DNA of 5,405 nucleotides from Dehalococcoidia bacterium (GTDB lineage Bacteria; Chloroflexota; Dehalococcoidia; JACPQF01). A program made the position numbers and the translations under genes. The notes under the pieces were generated by a model. The model had not been told where the DNA came from, did not search any database, and saw nothing but the letters and a program-made list of their open reading frames with translations. This document shows positions 1 through 5,405 of the stretch, piece by piece (within the stretch, counting starts at the first letter, position 1; the number at the start of each line of letters is the position of its first letter). The DNA lies in the NCBI GenBank assembly GCA_030650265.1, contig JAUSEJ010000820.1, forward strand, positions 1 through 5,405. The letters run 5' to 3'.

Positions 1-1
1 A

Positions 2-217
2 GGCTTCGGCGACCCGTTAGAACGGGATCCGGCCAGGGTGTTGGCAGACGTCATCGACGAAGTTGTCTCACTCGGGGAGGCGTTGGCCAGCTATGGTGTG
101 GTGATTGACGCTACGACCTGTAGATTGGACATGGAGCGAACCGCCGCTATCCGCCGCTCACGCCGGTCGGAGCGGGCGACTCAAGCGGCGTCCAGCGCTA
201 GCCACAGTCCTGTCTGA
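2..217 (+). CDS. Hydantoinase B/oxoprolinase family protein, C-terminal fragment (cut by left edge)
   Basis: This is the last 71 codons of a gene whose start lies to the left of the window; it ends at TGA 215-217. The fragment opens with GFGDPLERDP, the glycine-rich C-terminal signature of HyuB-type subunits, which bear the metal site in ATP-dependent hydantoinases, oxoprolinases and related ketone carboxylases. It aligns without gaps to residues 521-574 of the complete HyuB downstream, with 37 of 54 residues identical by hand count; only the extreme tails differ. The two genes are therefore tandem paralogues. The stop lies 48 bases before the next start on the same strand, so co-transcription is likely. 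Whether the missing part is intact, and what substrate it handles, cannot be seen. The family call rests on one conserved motif plus the paralogy, which is strong for the family and silent on function. Confidence 0.85.
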   Translation, partial: GFGDPLERDPARVLADVIDEVVSLGEALASYGVVIDATTCRLDMERTAAIRRSRRSERATQAASSASHSPV

Positions 218-255
218 ATATCATTGGTCTAATGGACTGCTAAGTCACAGGAATC

Positions 256-261
256 GAGAGG
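256..261 (+). promoter_or_regulatory. Ribosome binding site of the complete hyuB-like gene
   Basis: GAGAGG lies 4 bases before ATG 266. The spacing is rather short. An in-frame TAG at 263-265 directly precedes the ATG, so no earlier in-frame start is possible and the start at 266 is fixed. Confidence 0.55.
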
Positions 262-265
262 ATAG

Positions 266-2026
266 ATGTCCAACAAGTACGATCCGGTGGCGCTGGATAT
301 CATTTGGAACAGGCTGATTTCGATTGTCAGTGAAGCGGAAAGGGGGCTGATGAGGACGGCCTTCTCTCTGCAAATTACAATGGCTGATGATATGTCTTGC
401 GTCTTGATGGACACCAGGGGCAATTCGGTGGCTCAGGGAGTGCACAGTCTGATTGCCTTTGTCTGCGGCGCTCCTTTGACCGCCAAGGGCATTCTTCAGA
501 GATTCCCGGCAGAGTCACTGGAGCCTGGCGATGTGATGGTAACCAACATCCCCCGGTTAACGAGCGGGCACCTTTACGACGTCTGTGTGTTGGAGCCCAT
601 CTTCCACAAAAGGAGTCTTGTTGCCCTGGCTGGCGGCATGGCGCATTGGCCGGACATTGGCGGGCGGGGGCAGCTATCGGACAACCGCTCCATCTACGAA
701 GAAGGACTGCAATTGCCGCCGCTGAAAATCGCCAAGGGAGGGCGCTTCAACGAAGAGGTCATAAACATCATTCGGGAGAACGTGCGTTGCCCCGACGATG
801 TGATGGGCGATTTCAGGGCACAGTTGGTGGGGAACAACCTGATCAGAACCAAACTCATTGAACTGATAGAGAGACAAGGGATCGAAGATTTCGGGGCGGT
901 CGGCGACAGTATTATGGCGCGCTCCGAAGAGGCGATGCGGAATGCCATTGCGCAAGTCCCGGATGGCGAGTACGAAAACGAGGTTCATTTGGATGGCATG
1001 GGCCGGACGCTAACTCTGAAAGTTAAGGTGACTGTGCGCGGGACCGATATACACGTGGATTTCGCTGGCAGTTCAGATCAGAGCGAGTGGCCGATCAACT
1101 CCTGGCCCAATTACACTTACACGTACGCGTACCTGGCCATCAAAGCGGCGGTTGGTCCGTCTTTACCCAATAATAGTGGCACGATGCGACCGGTAAGCCT
1201 GACAATGCCGTTTGGCAGCATCGTCAGCCCCAGGCCGACGTCCGGTTCCACCTCTCGACATGCGGTGGGTATGTTTTGCTGTCCTGCGGTGTGGGGAGCG
1301 GTAACGAAGGCAGTTCCTCAGCGACTTCAGGCGGAGACCACGCCGACCTGGGCCTCCGTCGGTGTGACAGGCACGACCGCGCGTGGCAGACAGGTGGGCG
1401 GTGCGAACAATAGTGGGGGTGGCGGCGCCACAGGCATGGGCGCTGGCCACGATAGTGATGGCCCTTCCTGCGTTCGCTGGCCAACTGGCGGCGGCGGAAG
1501 AAGGGCAGGCCGGGCCGGAGTCGAGATGGAGGAGTATACGTGGCCTGAGAGGCTCATCGAAAAGAGGCAGATAGCGACTGACTCGGGCGGTCCGGGGCGG
1601 TTTCGAGGGGGATGCGGACTGGAGACAACGGTGAGATTCATCGAGGAACTTTCCGCCCTTTGTGATCCCGGACCTGACAGAAGCTTCGCTCCGGCCCGAG
1701 GATTGGGCGGCGGGTGGCCGGGGACGCCGGGGAGTTTGAGGCTGAACGGGAGACCGATCTTTGGCGAGCGAATGGTGCCTATCAAGATCGGCGACCGCAT
1801 GATGTCAGCCACACCTGGCGGAGGCGGCTTCGGCGATCCCCTGGAGCGAGACCCGTCTAAAGTCCTCGAAGACGTGATCGAAGAGTTGGTCTCCCCCGAA
1901 CAGGCGTTGGCAAACTACGGAGTCGTGATAGACGCGGCAACGAGAGAACTGGACCTGGAGTGCACGGTCGACCTGCGCCGTTCTCGACTGCTGCAACAGG
2001 CCAAGCTGGAATCCAGGGCGCATTAA
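266..2026 (+). CDS. Hydantoinase B/oxoprolinase family protein (HyuB-type subunit)
   Basis: This is a 586-residue HyuB-type subunit, about normal length for the family, which partners a HyuA ATPase in ATP-dependent cyclic-amide hydrolases and ketone carboxylases; it is probably cytoplasmic, with no signal peptide seen. Visible in order: the N-terminal DPVALDIIWNRL (6-17), a DMSCVLMD segment (42-49), SGHLYDV (100-106), AHWPDIGG (126-133), YEEGLQLPPLK (144-154), NIIRENVR (167-174), the GSIVSPRP region (317-324), RHAVGMF (331-337), DSGGPGRFRGG (439-449) and TPGGGGFGDPLERDP (516-530). His102, Asp105 and His127 keep the spacing I recall for the Mn ligands of acetone carboxylase (His150, Asp153, His175), so the metal site looks intact. 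The usual NDPYxGGTH motif is altered to NIPRLTSGH (94-102). Residues about 373-420 are unusually rich in Gly and Arg and fit the family poorly around 405-418, possibly a local compensated frameshift. The HyuA gene starts 33 bases downstream, so the two are very likely one operon. The substrate is unknown. Confidence 0.93.
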   Translation: MSNKYDPVALDIIWNRLISIVSEAERGLMRTAFSLQITMADDMSCVLMDTRGNSVAQGVHSLIAFVCGAPLTAKGILQRFPAESLEPGDVMVTNIPRLTSGHLYDVCVLEPIFHKRSLVALAGGMAHWPDIGGRGQLSDNRSIYEEGLQLPPLKIAKGGRFNEEVINIIRENVRCPDDVMGDFRAQLVGNNLIRTKLIELIERQGIEDFGAVGDSIMARSEEAMRNAIAQVPDGEYENEVHLDGMGRTLTLKVKVTVRGTDIHVDFAGSSDQSEWPINSWPNYTYTYAYLAIKAAVGPSLPNNSGTMRPVSLTMPFGSIVSPRPTSGSTSRHAVGMFCCPAVWGAVTKAVPQRLQAETTPTWASVGVTGTTARGRQVGGANNSGGGGATGMGAGHDSDGPSCVRWPTGGGGRRAGRAGVEMEEYTWPERLIEKRQIATDSGGPGRFRGGCGLETTVRFIEELSALCDPGPDRSFAPARGLGGGWPGTPGSLRLNGRPIFGERMVPIKIGDRMMSATPGGGGFGDPLERDPSKVLEDVIEELVSPEQALANYGVVIDAATRELDLECTVDLRRSRLLQQAKLESRAH

Positions 2027-2045
2027 GGCGCCAGACTAAATACTT

Positions 2046-2053
2046 GAGGAGGG
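2046..2053 (+). promoter_or_regulatory. Strong Shine-Dalgarno that decides the hyuA-like start
   Basis: GAGGAGGG stands 6 bases before ATG 2060 but only 3 bases before an in-frame TTG at 2057. The spacing favours the ATG as the true start. An in-frame TGA at 2045-2047 rules out starts further upstream. Confidence 0.8.
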
Positions 2054-2059
2054 CAATTG

Positions 2060-4147
2060 ATGCCGCATAACTTCCGTTTAGGCTTCGATATCGGTGGCAC
2101 TTTCACTGATCTGGTCATACTTGATGACGATGAAGGCACAATGAGGATCAACAAGCTGCTCACTACCCCGAAAGACCCCTCGATTGCCGTCGTCAATGGC
2201 CTTCGCCGGCTGTTGTCGGAAGGTCCTTCTGCGGGAAGGATCAAGGCCGGGGACATCACCAATATCGTTCATGCCACTACACTCGCTACCAACGCGATCA
2301 TCGAGAAGAAAGGGGCGCGCACCGCTCTGATCACCACCGAGGGCTTTCGCGATGTGCTTCAGTTCCCCCGACGCTACGACCCCTACGATTTCTTTCTCGA
2401 ACTACCGGTCCCTTTGGTGCCCCGCCGCCTGACTTTCGGAGTGAAGGAAAGACTGCGGACGGGCGGAGAAGTTCTCATCCCCCTCGACCCGGAGGAGGTA
2501 CGGGCCGTCGCCGCCAAGCTGAAGGCCGCTGGAGTAGAATCGGTGGCAGTATGCTTCCTTCACTCCTTCGACAATCCGGCCCACGAGGAGATGGTGGCAA
2601 GGATTCTTTCCGAAGAGTTGCCCGGCCTGCCGGTGAGTCTTTCCAGCAGGGTAGTGGCAGAGATAGGGGAGCAGTCACGGGCCTCAACTACGGCGGCCAA
2701 CGCCTATATTCGCCCCATTATGGACCACTACATGGGCAAGCTCGAAGAGGAATTCAAGGCATTGGGCATCAAGCGCAGCCCTTACATGATGCTATCCAAT
2801 GGCGGCATGATGGCCTTCAAGACGGTTAGCGAGCTTCCCGTCCGCCTCGTCGAATCCGGCCCCGCAGCCGGGACCATGGCGGCCGCCTTTTATGGCCGTT
2901 TGACCGGCCATCGGAATCTGGTCGCCCTCGATATGGGAGGCACCACGGCCAAGGTCAGCCTGATCGAGGATGGAAGGCCCCAGACCAGCACCGACATGGA
3001 GGTGGCCCGCGTGGCTCGTTTCAAGCCGGGGAGCGGCTTACCACTCAAGACCCTCTGCGTTGAACTGCTGGAGATCGGGGCGGGCGGCGGCAGCATCGCC
3101 CACATCAACGAGCTTGGCTTGCTAAAGGTTGGACCGGAGAGTTCCGGGGCCGACCCGGGGCCAGCGTGTTATGGCTTTGGCGGGACGCAGCCGACGGTGA
3201 CCGATTGTGACCTCCTCCTCGGTTATCTCGACGCCGGCTATTTTCTCGGCGGGGAGATGACGCTCGACAAGGACGCGGCTGCCGTTGCCCTGAGTGACAA
3301 GATAGGTGGGCCATTAGGTTTTGATGCCACCACTGCGGCCGCCGGAGTCTTTGAGATCGTCAACGAGAACATGGCAGCAGCGGCGAGGGAGCATATGCTG
3401 GAGCGCGGGGCCGACCAACGAGACTACGCCGTATTTGCCTTCGGTGGCGCCGGACCGGTACATGGCTGCTATGTAGCCCAGAAAGCGGGAGTGAACAGAG
3501 TCATTGTGCCCCTTGGCGCTGGCGCCCTTGCCGCTTTTGGCTTGCTGGTGACGCCGGTGTCCATGGATTTCGTGCAGTCTTACGGCACGACCCTGGATAG
3601 CGTGGACTGGGAGCGGCTGAATGCCATTTACGAGAAGATGGAGAATGAGGGCAGGGCCGCTCTGGTTGAGTCCGGGGTCCAGGCCGGGGATGTCCGCTTC
3701 GAGCGCACGGCGGACATTCGCTACAAAGGACAGGGCTACGAGGTGATTACGACCATCCCGGATGGGACGCTGTCCGCTGCCAATAGTGAAGAGATCAAGG
3801 CAAGCTTCCATCTGGCCTACGAAAAGCTGTACGCTAGCAAGGGGGATATCACGATCGAGATTCTCAACTGGCGCCTGTTGGCATCCGGTCCGATACCAAA
3901 GGTAGACCTCAAAGCGGAGAGCTCCTCTGGTAGCATTCAGGAAGCGGTCAAAGGGAAAAGGAAAGTCTATTTCCCCGAGAAGAAGGATTACGTGGAGTGC
4001 ACGGTCTACGACCACTACCGGCTGGGAGCCGGCGCCACCTTCGACGGGCCCGCCATTGTCGAGGAGAAAGAGTCGACCGCAGTGGTACCACCGGGAGCAA
4101 AAGTGACCGTGGATCGCTACCGCAACCTTCTCATAGACCTACCGTAA
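2060..4147 (+). CDS. Hydantoinase A/oxoprolinase family protein (HyuA-type ATPase subunit)
   Basis: This 695-residue protein is typical in length for HyuA-type subunits, which belong to the actin/sugar-kinase ATPase fold and phosphorylate the cyclic amide or bicarbonate/ketone before the HyuB subunit acts. The N-terminal domain (about 5-185) has the phosphate loop GFDIGGTFTDLV (8-19) and the HATTLATNAIIEKKGA stretch (71-86). The central domain (about 205-495) has SRASTTAANAYIRP (206-219), the second phosphate loop ALDMGGTTAKVSLI (289-302), RFKPGSGLPLK (320-330), IGAGGGSIA (339-347), GADPGPACYG (363-372), PTVTDCDLLLGYL (378-390) and the adenosine motif FGGAGPVHG (461-469). The C-terminal domain (about 510-690) has RYKGQGYEV (554-562) and GPAIVEEKESTAVVPPG (663-679). 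All key motifs look intact, so it is probably active. It follows the HyuB gene by 33 bases with a strong Shine-Dalgarno, consistent with translation as a pair. Hydantoinase, oxoprolinase, lactamase and carboxylase roles cannot be told apart here, so no gene symbol is given. Confidence 0.96.
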   Translation: MPHNFRLGFDIGGTFTDLVILDDDEGTMRINKLLTTPKDPSIAVVNGLRRLLSEGPSAGRIKAGDITNIVHATTLATNAIIEKKGARTALITTEGFRDVLQFPRRYDPYDFFLELPVPLVPRRLTFGVKERLRTGGEVLIPLDPEEVRAVAAKLKAAGVESVAVCFLHSFDNPAHEEMVARILSEELPGLPVSLSSRVVAEIGEQSRASTTAANAYIRPIMDHYMGKLEEEFKALGIKRSPYMMLSNGGMMAFKTVSELPVRLVESGPAAGTMAAAFYGRLTGHRNLVALDMGGTTAKVSLIEDGRPQTSTDMEVARVARFKPGSGLPLKTLCVELLEIGAGGGSIAHINELGLLKVGPESSGADPGPACYGFGGTQPTVTDCDLLLGYLDAGYFLGGEMTLDKDAAAVALSDKIGGPLGFDATTAAAGVFEIVNENMAAAAREHMLERGADQRDYAVFAFGGAGPVHGCYVAQKAGVNRVIVPLGAGALAAFGLLVTPVSMDFVQSYGTTLDSVDWERLNAIYEKMENEGRAALVESGVQAGDVRFERTADIRYKGQGYEVITTIPDGTLSAANSEEIKASFHLAYEKLYASKGDITIEILNWRLLASGPIPKVDLKAESSSGSIQEAVKGKRKVYFPEKKDYVECTVYDHYRLGAGATFDGPAIVEEKESTAVVPPGAKVTVDRYRNLLIDLP

Positions 4148-4242
4148 GCCGTTCGCGCCGAATTAGAAGAACGCGGAGCTCTTGCATCATCGCCCATGAT
4201 CTGTTAGCTTGTGACCGGACCGATAGCATCAGGGGCGTCCGA

Positions 4243-4248
4243 TATACT
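4243..4248 (+). promoter_or_regulatory. Possible -10 box (TATACT) upstream of the crotonase gene
   Basis: TATACT differs from the sigma-70 -10 consensus at one base and lies 21 bases before ATG 4270. No good -35 box stands at the usual spacing: TTGTGA at 4209-4214 is 28 bases away, and the sequence at about 4220-4225 is a poor match. A start so close would give a very short leader. This is a weak candidate only. Confidence 0.2.
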
Positions 4249-4258
4249 CAATCGATTT

Positions 4259-4266
4259 AGGAGGAG
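4259..4266 (+). promoter_or_regulatory. Strong Shine-Dalgarno of the crotonase gene
   Basis: AGGAGGAG lies just before ATG 4270, with 5 bases between the AGGAGG core and the start codon. An in-frame TAA at 4267-4269 immediately precedes the ATG, so the start is fixed. Confidence 0.8.
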
Positions 4267-4269
4267 TAA

Positions 4270-5121
4270 ATGGCTAGCGATCACCTACTCTACGAGAAAG
4301 AAAACCGGATTCTGACGATTACGCTTAACAGGCCGGAGAAGCTGAATGCGACCACGGATGCGATGAGAGCAGACCTGATCGATCTCTTGGGCAAGGCTGA
4401 CGAGGATGACGATGTCCGCGTCATAATCGTGACCGGGGCAGGGCGGGGCTTCTGCGCTGGAAGAGATCTAAGCTCTGCGAGGCCTTTCGATTACGTTAAC
4501 GATACCTTGGAAAACCATAGGGATGGCGGCGGTAAACTGACTCTAAGAATCTATGAAATGAAGAAACCAATGATTGCGGCCGTAAATGGTCCGGCCATGG
4601 GCGTGGGCGCCACTATGACCCTGCCAATGGATATTCGCCTCGCCTCCGAGAATGCCAGGTTTGGCTTTGTGTTCGCCAGGAGGGGCATTGTTCCGGACGC
4701 CTGTTGTAGCTGGTTTCTACCACGAGTTGTCAACTTTAGCAAAGCGGCTGAGTGGACGATGTCGGGAAGAATATTCGATGCGCGTGAAGCGCTGGCCGGC
4801 GGTCTGGTCGGTGAAGTAACGGCTCCGGACGATCTACTGCCTAGAGCCCGCCAACTCGCACTCGAAATCGCCGAAAACACCTCCGCCATCTCCGTTGCTT
4901 TGACCCGTCAACTGCTGTGGAAGATGCTGGGCGCCGACCATCCGATGGAATGCCACAAGATCGATTCGAAGTGCATTTACGTGCTAGGCAAGGGCCTGGA
5001 TGCGCAGGAAGGTGATAAGGCCTGGGCCGAGAAGAGAAAGCCCGATTTCAAGATGAAGCCCAGCGCCGATATGCCGTCCTTCTACCCATGGTGGCGGGAA
5101 AGGCCGTTCGCGGCGCGATAG
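4270..5121 (+). CDS. Crotonase-superfamily protein (enoyl-CoA hydratase/isomerase-like)
   Basis: This 283-residue protein has the crotonase fold and should bind an acyl-CoA thioester in the cytoplasm. Visible are the N-terminal strand and LNRPEKLNA (19-27), the first oxyanion-hole segment GRGFCAGRDLS (58-68), the second one VNGPAMGVGA (105-114), DIRLASENARFGF (121-133), the block FARRGIVPDACCSWFLPR (135-152) and SGRIFDAREALAGGLVGEV (165-183). The two glutamates of classical enoyl-CoA hydratases (Glu144 and Glu164 of rat) align with Thr115 and Phe135, so simple hydration by that mechanism is unlikely. Asp143 falls where PaaG-type isomerases have an aspartate and where 4-chlorobenzoyl-CoA dehalogenase has its nucleophilic Asp145. 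Isomerase or another CoA-ester reaction is therefore more plausible than hydratase. The tail (about 245-283), rich in Trp, Pro and Lys/Arg, resembles the CoA-closing C-terminal helices but is divergent. It lies 122 bases after the HyuA gene on the same strand; a joint pathway is inferred from position only. Confidence 0.93.
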   Translation: MASDHLLYEKENRILTITLNRPEKLNATTDAMRADLIDLLGKADEDDDVRVIIVTGAGRGFCAGRDLSSARPFDYVNDTLENHRDGGGKLTLRIYEMKKPMIAAVNGPAMGVGATMTLPMDIRLASENARFGFVFARRGIVPDACCSWFLPRVVNFSKAAEWTMSGRIFDAREALAGGLVGEVTAPDDLLPRARQLALEIAENTSAISVALTRQLLWKMLGADHPMECHKIDSKCIYVLGKGLDAQEGDKAWAEKRKPDFKMKPSADMPSFYPWWRERPFAAR

Positions 5122-5170
5122 GCGGTGGCGGGGTAAAAGGGCTCGGGTGTAACCACTTTCTGTAGGTGTT
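5122..5170. other. Short spacer between the crotonase gene and the transposase stop codon
   Basis: This stretch separates two convergent genes and probably contains the junction between chromosome and insertion sequence. There is no strong terminator hairpin with a T-tract. A 6-base inverted repeat, CCACTT (5153-5158) and AAGTGG (5180-5185), spans the transposase stop but has a 21-base loop, so it is weak. Confidence 0.4.
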
Positions 5171-5405
5171 TTAGCTAGCAAGTGGCAGTTGGGAAAGTAG
5201 ACGTGCTCGAACATTTAGCACCGCTTGGGCACCATTCTCCGACCAACGAGAACCAGGGCGTTTCATCCGTTGTTGTACAAGATTCTTAGCACTCGATTCG
5301 ACTGCGCCAGAGCCGATGGGCAACCCTCGGGCGCGGAATGCAGGATAGTCCATGCGAAGAGCATTTTTCTGGAAGTACTCTCGTTGCTGTCGCAAGGTCT
5401 CGGCC
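5145..5405 (-). mobile_element. Insertion sequence end, probably ISKra4-like (partial)
   Basis: The transposase C-terminus at 5171-5404 marks an insertion sequence running off the right edge. Its outer end must lie between the crotonase stop (5121) and the transposase stop. I place it tentatively at GGGTGTAACC (5145-5154), which looks like a terminal-repeat start, but the other end is outside the window, so neither an inverted repeat nor a target-site duplication can be confirmed. The boundary is a guess to within about 25 bases; the presence of the element is well supported. Confidence 0.55.
5171..5404 (-). CDS. Transposase, C-terminal fragment (ISKra4-like; cut by right edge)
   Basis: The frame enters from the right edge and ends at TAA (5173-5171), giving 77 residues of a transposase C-terminus. 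The diagnostic stretch reads GLPIGSGAVESSAKNLVQQR, followed by MKRPGSRW and GAQAVLNVRA. This is the IGSG(A/S)(V/I)ES...R(M/L)K..G.RW...GAQA(I/V)LNLR pattern I associate with ISKra4-family DDE transposases, where the ES glutamate is the likely last catalytic acidic residue. The protein ends only about eight residues after the LNVRA segment, a little earlier than many relatives, so a slightly trimmed tail is possible. There is no start codon to assign: a TTG at 5395 is internal. The gene converges on the crotonase gene, with 49 bases between the two stops. The family name is from memory of the motif and less certain than the call of transposase. Confidence 0.8.
   Translation of the reverse strand, partial: AETLRQQREYFQKNALRMDYPAFRARGLPIGSGAVESSAKNLVQQRMKRPGSRWSENGAQAVLNVRARLLSQLPLAS

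Larger units (their letters stand above)
4148..4269. other. Intergenic gap between the hyuA-like and crotonase genes
   Basis: This is the longest gap between genes on the plus strand, at 122 bases. It holds no convincing ORF and no GC-rich hairpin followed by a T-run, so no intrinsic terminator is evident. It ends in the crotonase Shine-Dalgarno and contains a TATACT box at 4243-4248. The gap allows a separate transcript for the crotonase gene but does not prove one. Confidence 0.5.

Noticed and set aside
397..861. A 154-codon plus-strand open frame inside HyuB in another frame
   Set aside because: The main frame carries the conserved HyuB motifs throughout this stretch; this one is an out-of-frame shadow.
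1327..1812. A 161-codon minus-strand open frame, proline- and serine-rich
   Set aside because: It is the antisense shadow of the Gly-rich part of HyuB; the proline runs mirror glycine codons.
2057..2059. TTG as the start of the HyuA gene
   Set aside because: It is only 3 bases from the Shine-Dalgarno, while the adjacent ATG at 2060 has proper spacing.
3314..4015. A 233-codon open frame on the minus strand inside the HyuA gene
   Set aside because: It lies wholly antisense to a strongly conserved gene, has no recognisable domain, and is explained by GC-rich codon structure.
4186..4200. Small inverted repeat ATCAT/ATGAT as a terminator after HyuA
   Set aside because: The stem is only 5 bp and AT-rich with no T-run after it, so it is not credible as a terminator.
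5153..5185. Inverted repeat CCACTT/AAGTGG near the transposase stop as a terminator
   Set aside because: The 6-bp stem has a 21-base loop and no T-tract, and could easily arise by chance.
4984..5214. Minus-strand open frame overlapping the crotonase 3' end and the IS
   Set aside because: It crosses the likely IS junction, overlaps two supported genes and has no family features.

Overview
This window is bacterial accessory metabolism, read almost entirely from the plus strand. Each complete gene is preceded by a purine-rich Shine-Dalgarno sequence. The DNA is fairly GC-rich, and AGG and AGA arginine codons are common. That fits a non-enteric environmental lineage such as Chloroflexota/Dehalococcoidia or a deltaproteobacterium-like group, but the window holds no taxonomic marker, so this placement is weak.

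Layout: (1) bases 2-217 are the 3' end of a HyuB-type (hydantoinase B/oxoprolinase beta) gene cut by the left edge. (2) Bases 266-2026 are a second, full-length HyuB-type gene. Its C-terminus is clearly paralogous to the first: 37 of 54 aligned residues are identical without gaps by hand count. (3) Bases 2060-4147 are a HyuA-type (hydantoinase A/oxoprolinase alpha) ATPase subunit with well-kept nucleotide-binding motifs. (4) Bases 4148-4269 are a 122-base intergenic gap. (5) Bases 4270-5121 are a crotonase-superfamily (enoyl-CoA hydratase/isomerase-like) gene. Its two classical hydratase glutamates are replaced, and it carries an aspartate at the position used by PaaG-type isomerases and 4-chlorobenzoyl-CoA dehalogenase. 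(6) From about 5145 to the right edge, on the minus strand, is the 3' end of an insertion sequence, with the C-terminal part of an ISKra4-like transposase.

How the genes could work together: HyuA and HyuB form the two halves of ATP-dependent enzymes that open cyclic amides (hydantoins, 5-oxoproline, lactams) or carboxylate ketones (acetone and acetophenone carboxylases). HyuA phosphorylates the substrate or bicarbonate and HyuB holds the metal site. The nearby crotonase suggests that the product is later handled as a CoA thioester. The substrate cannot be read from the sequence. Tandem HyuB-like subunits beside a HyuA recall the multi-subunit acetophenone carboxylase type of arrangement, but nothing proves that the two HyuB copies act together.

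I found no RNA gene, CRISPR array, phage gene or clear terminator, and no strong evidence for a wholly new system. The points most worth a second look are the HyuB tandem duplication, the altered crotonase active site, a glycine/arginine-rich stretch in the complete HyuB that could be a compensated frameshift, and the insertion sequence bordering the cluster.
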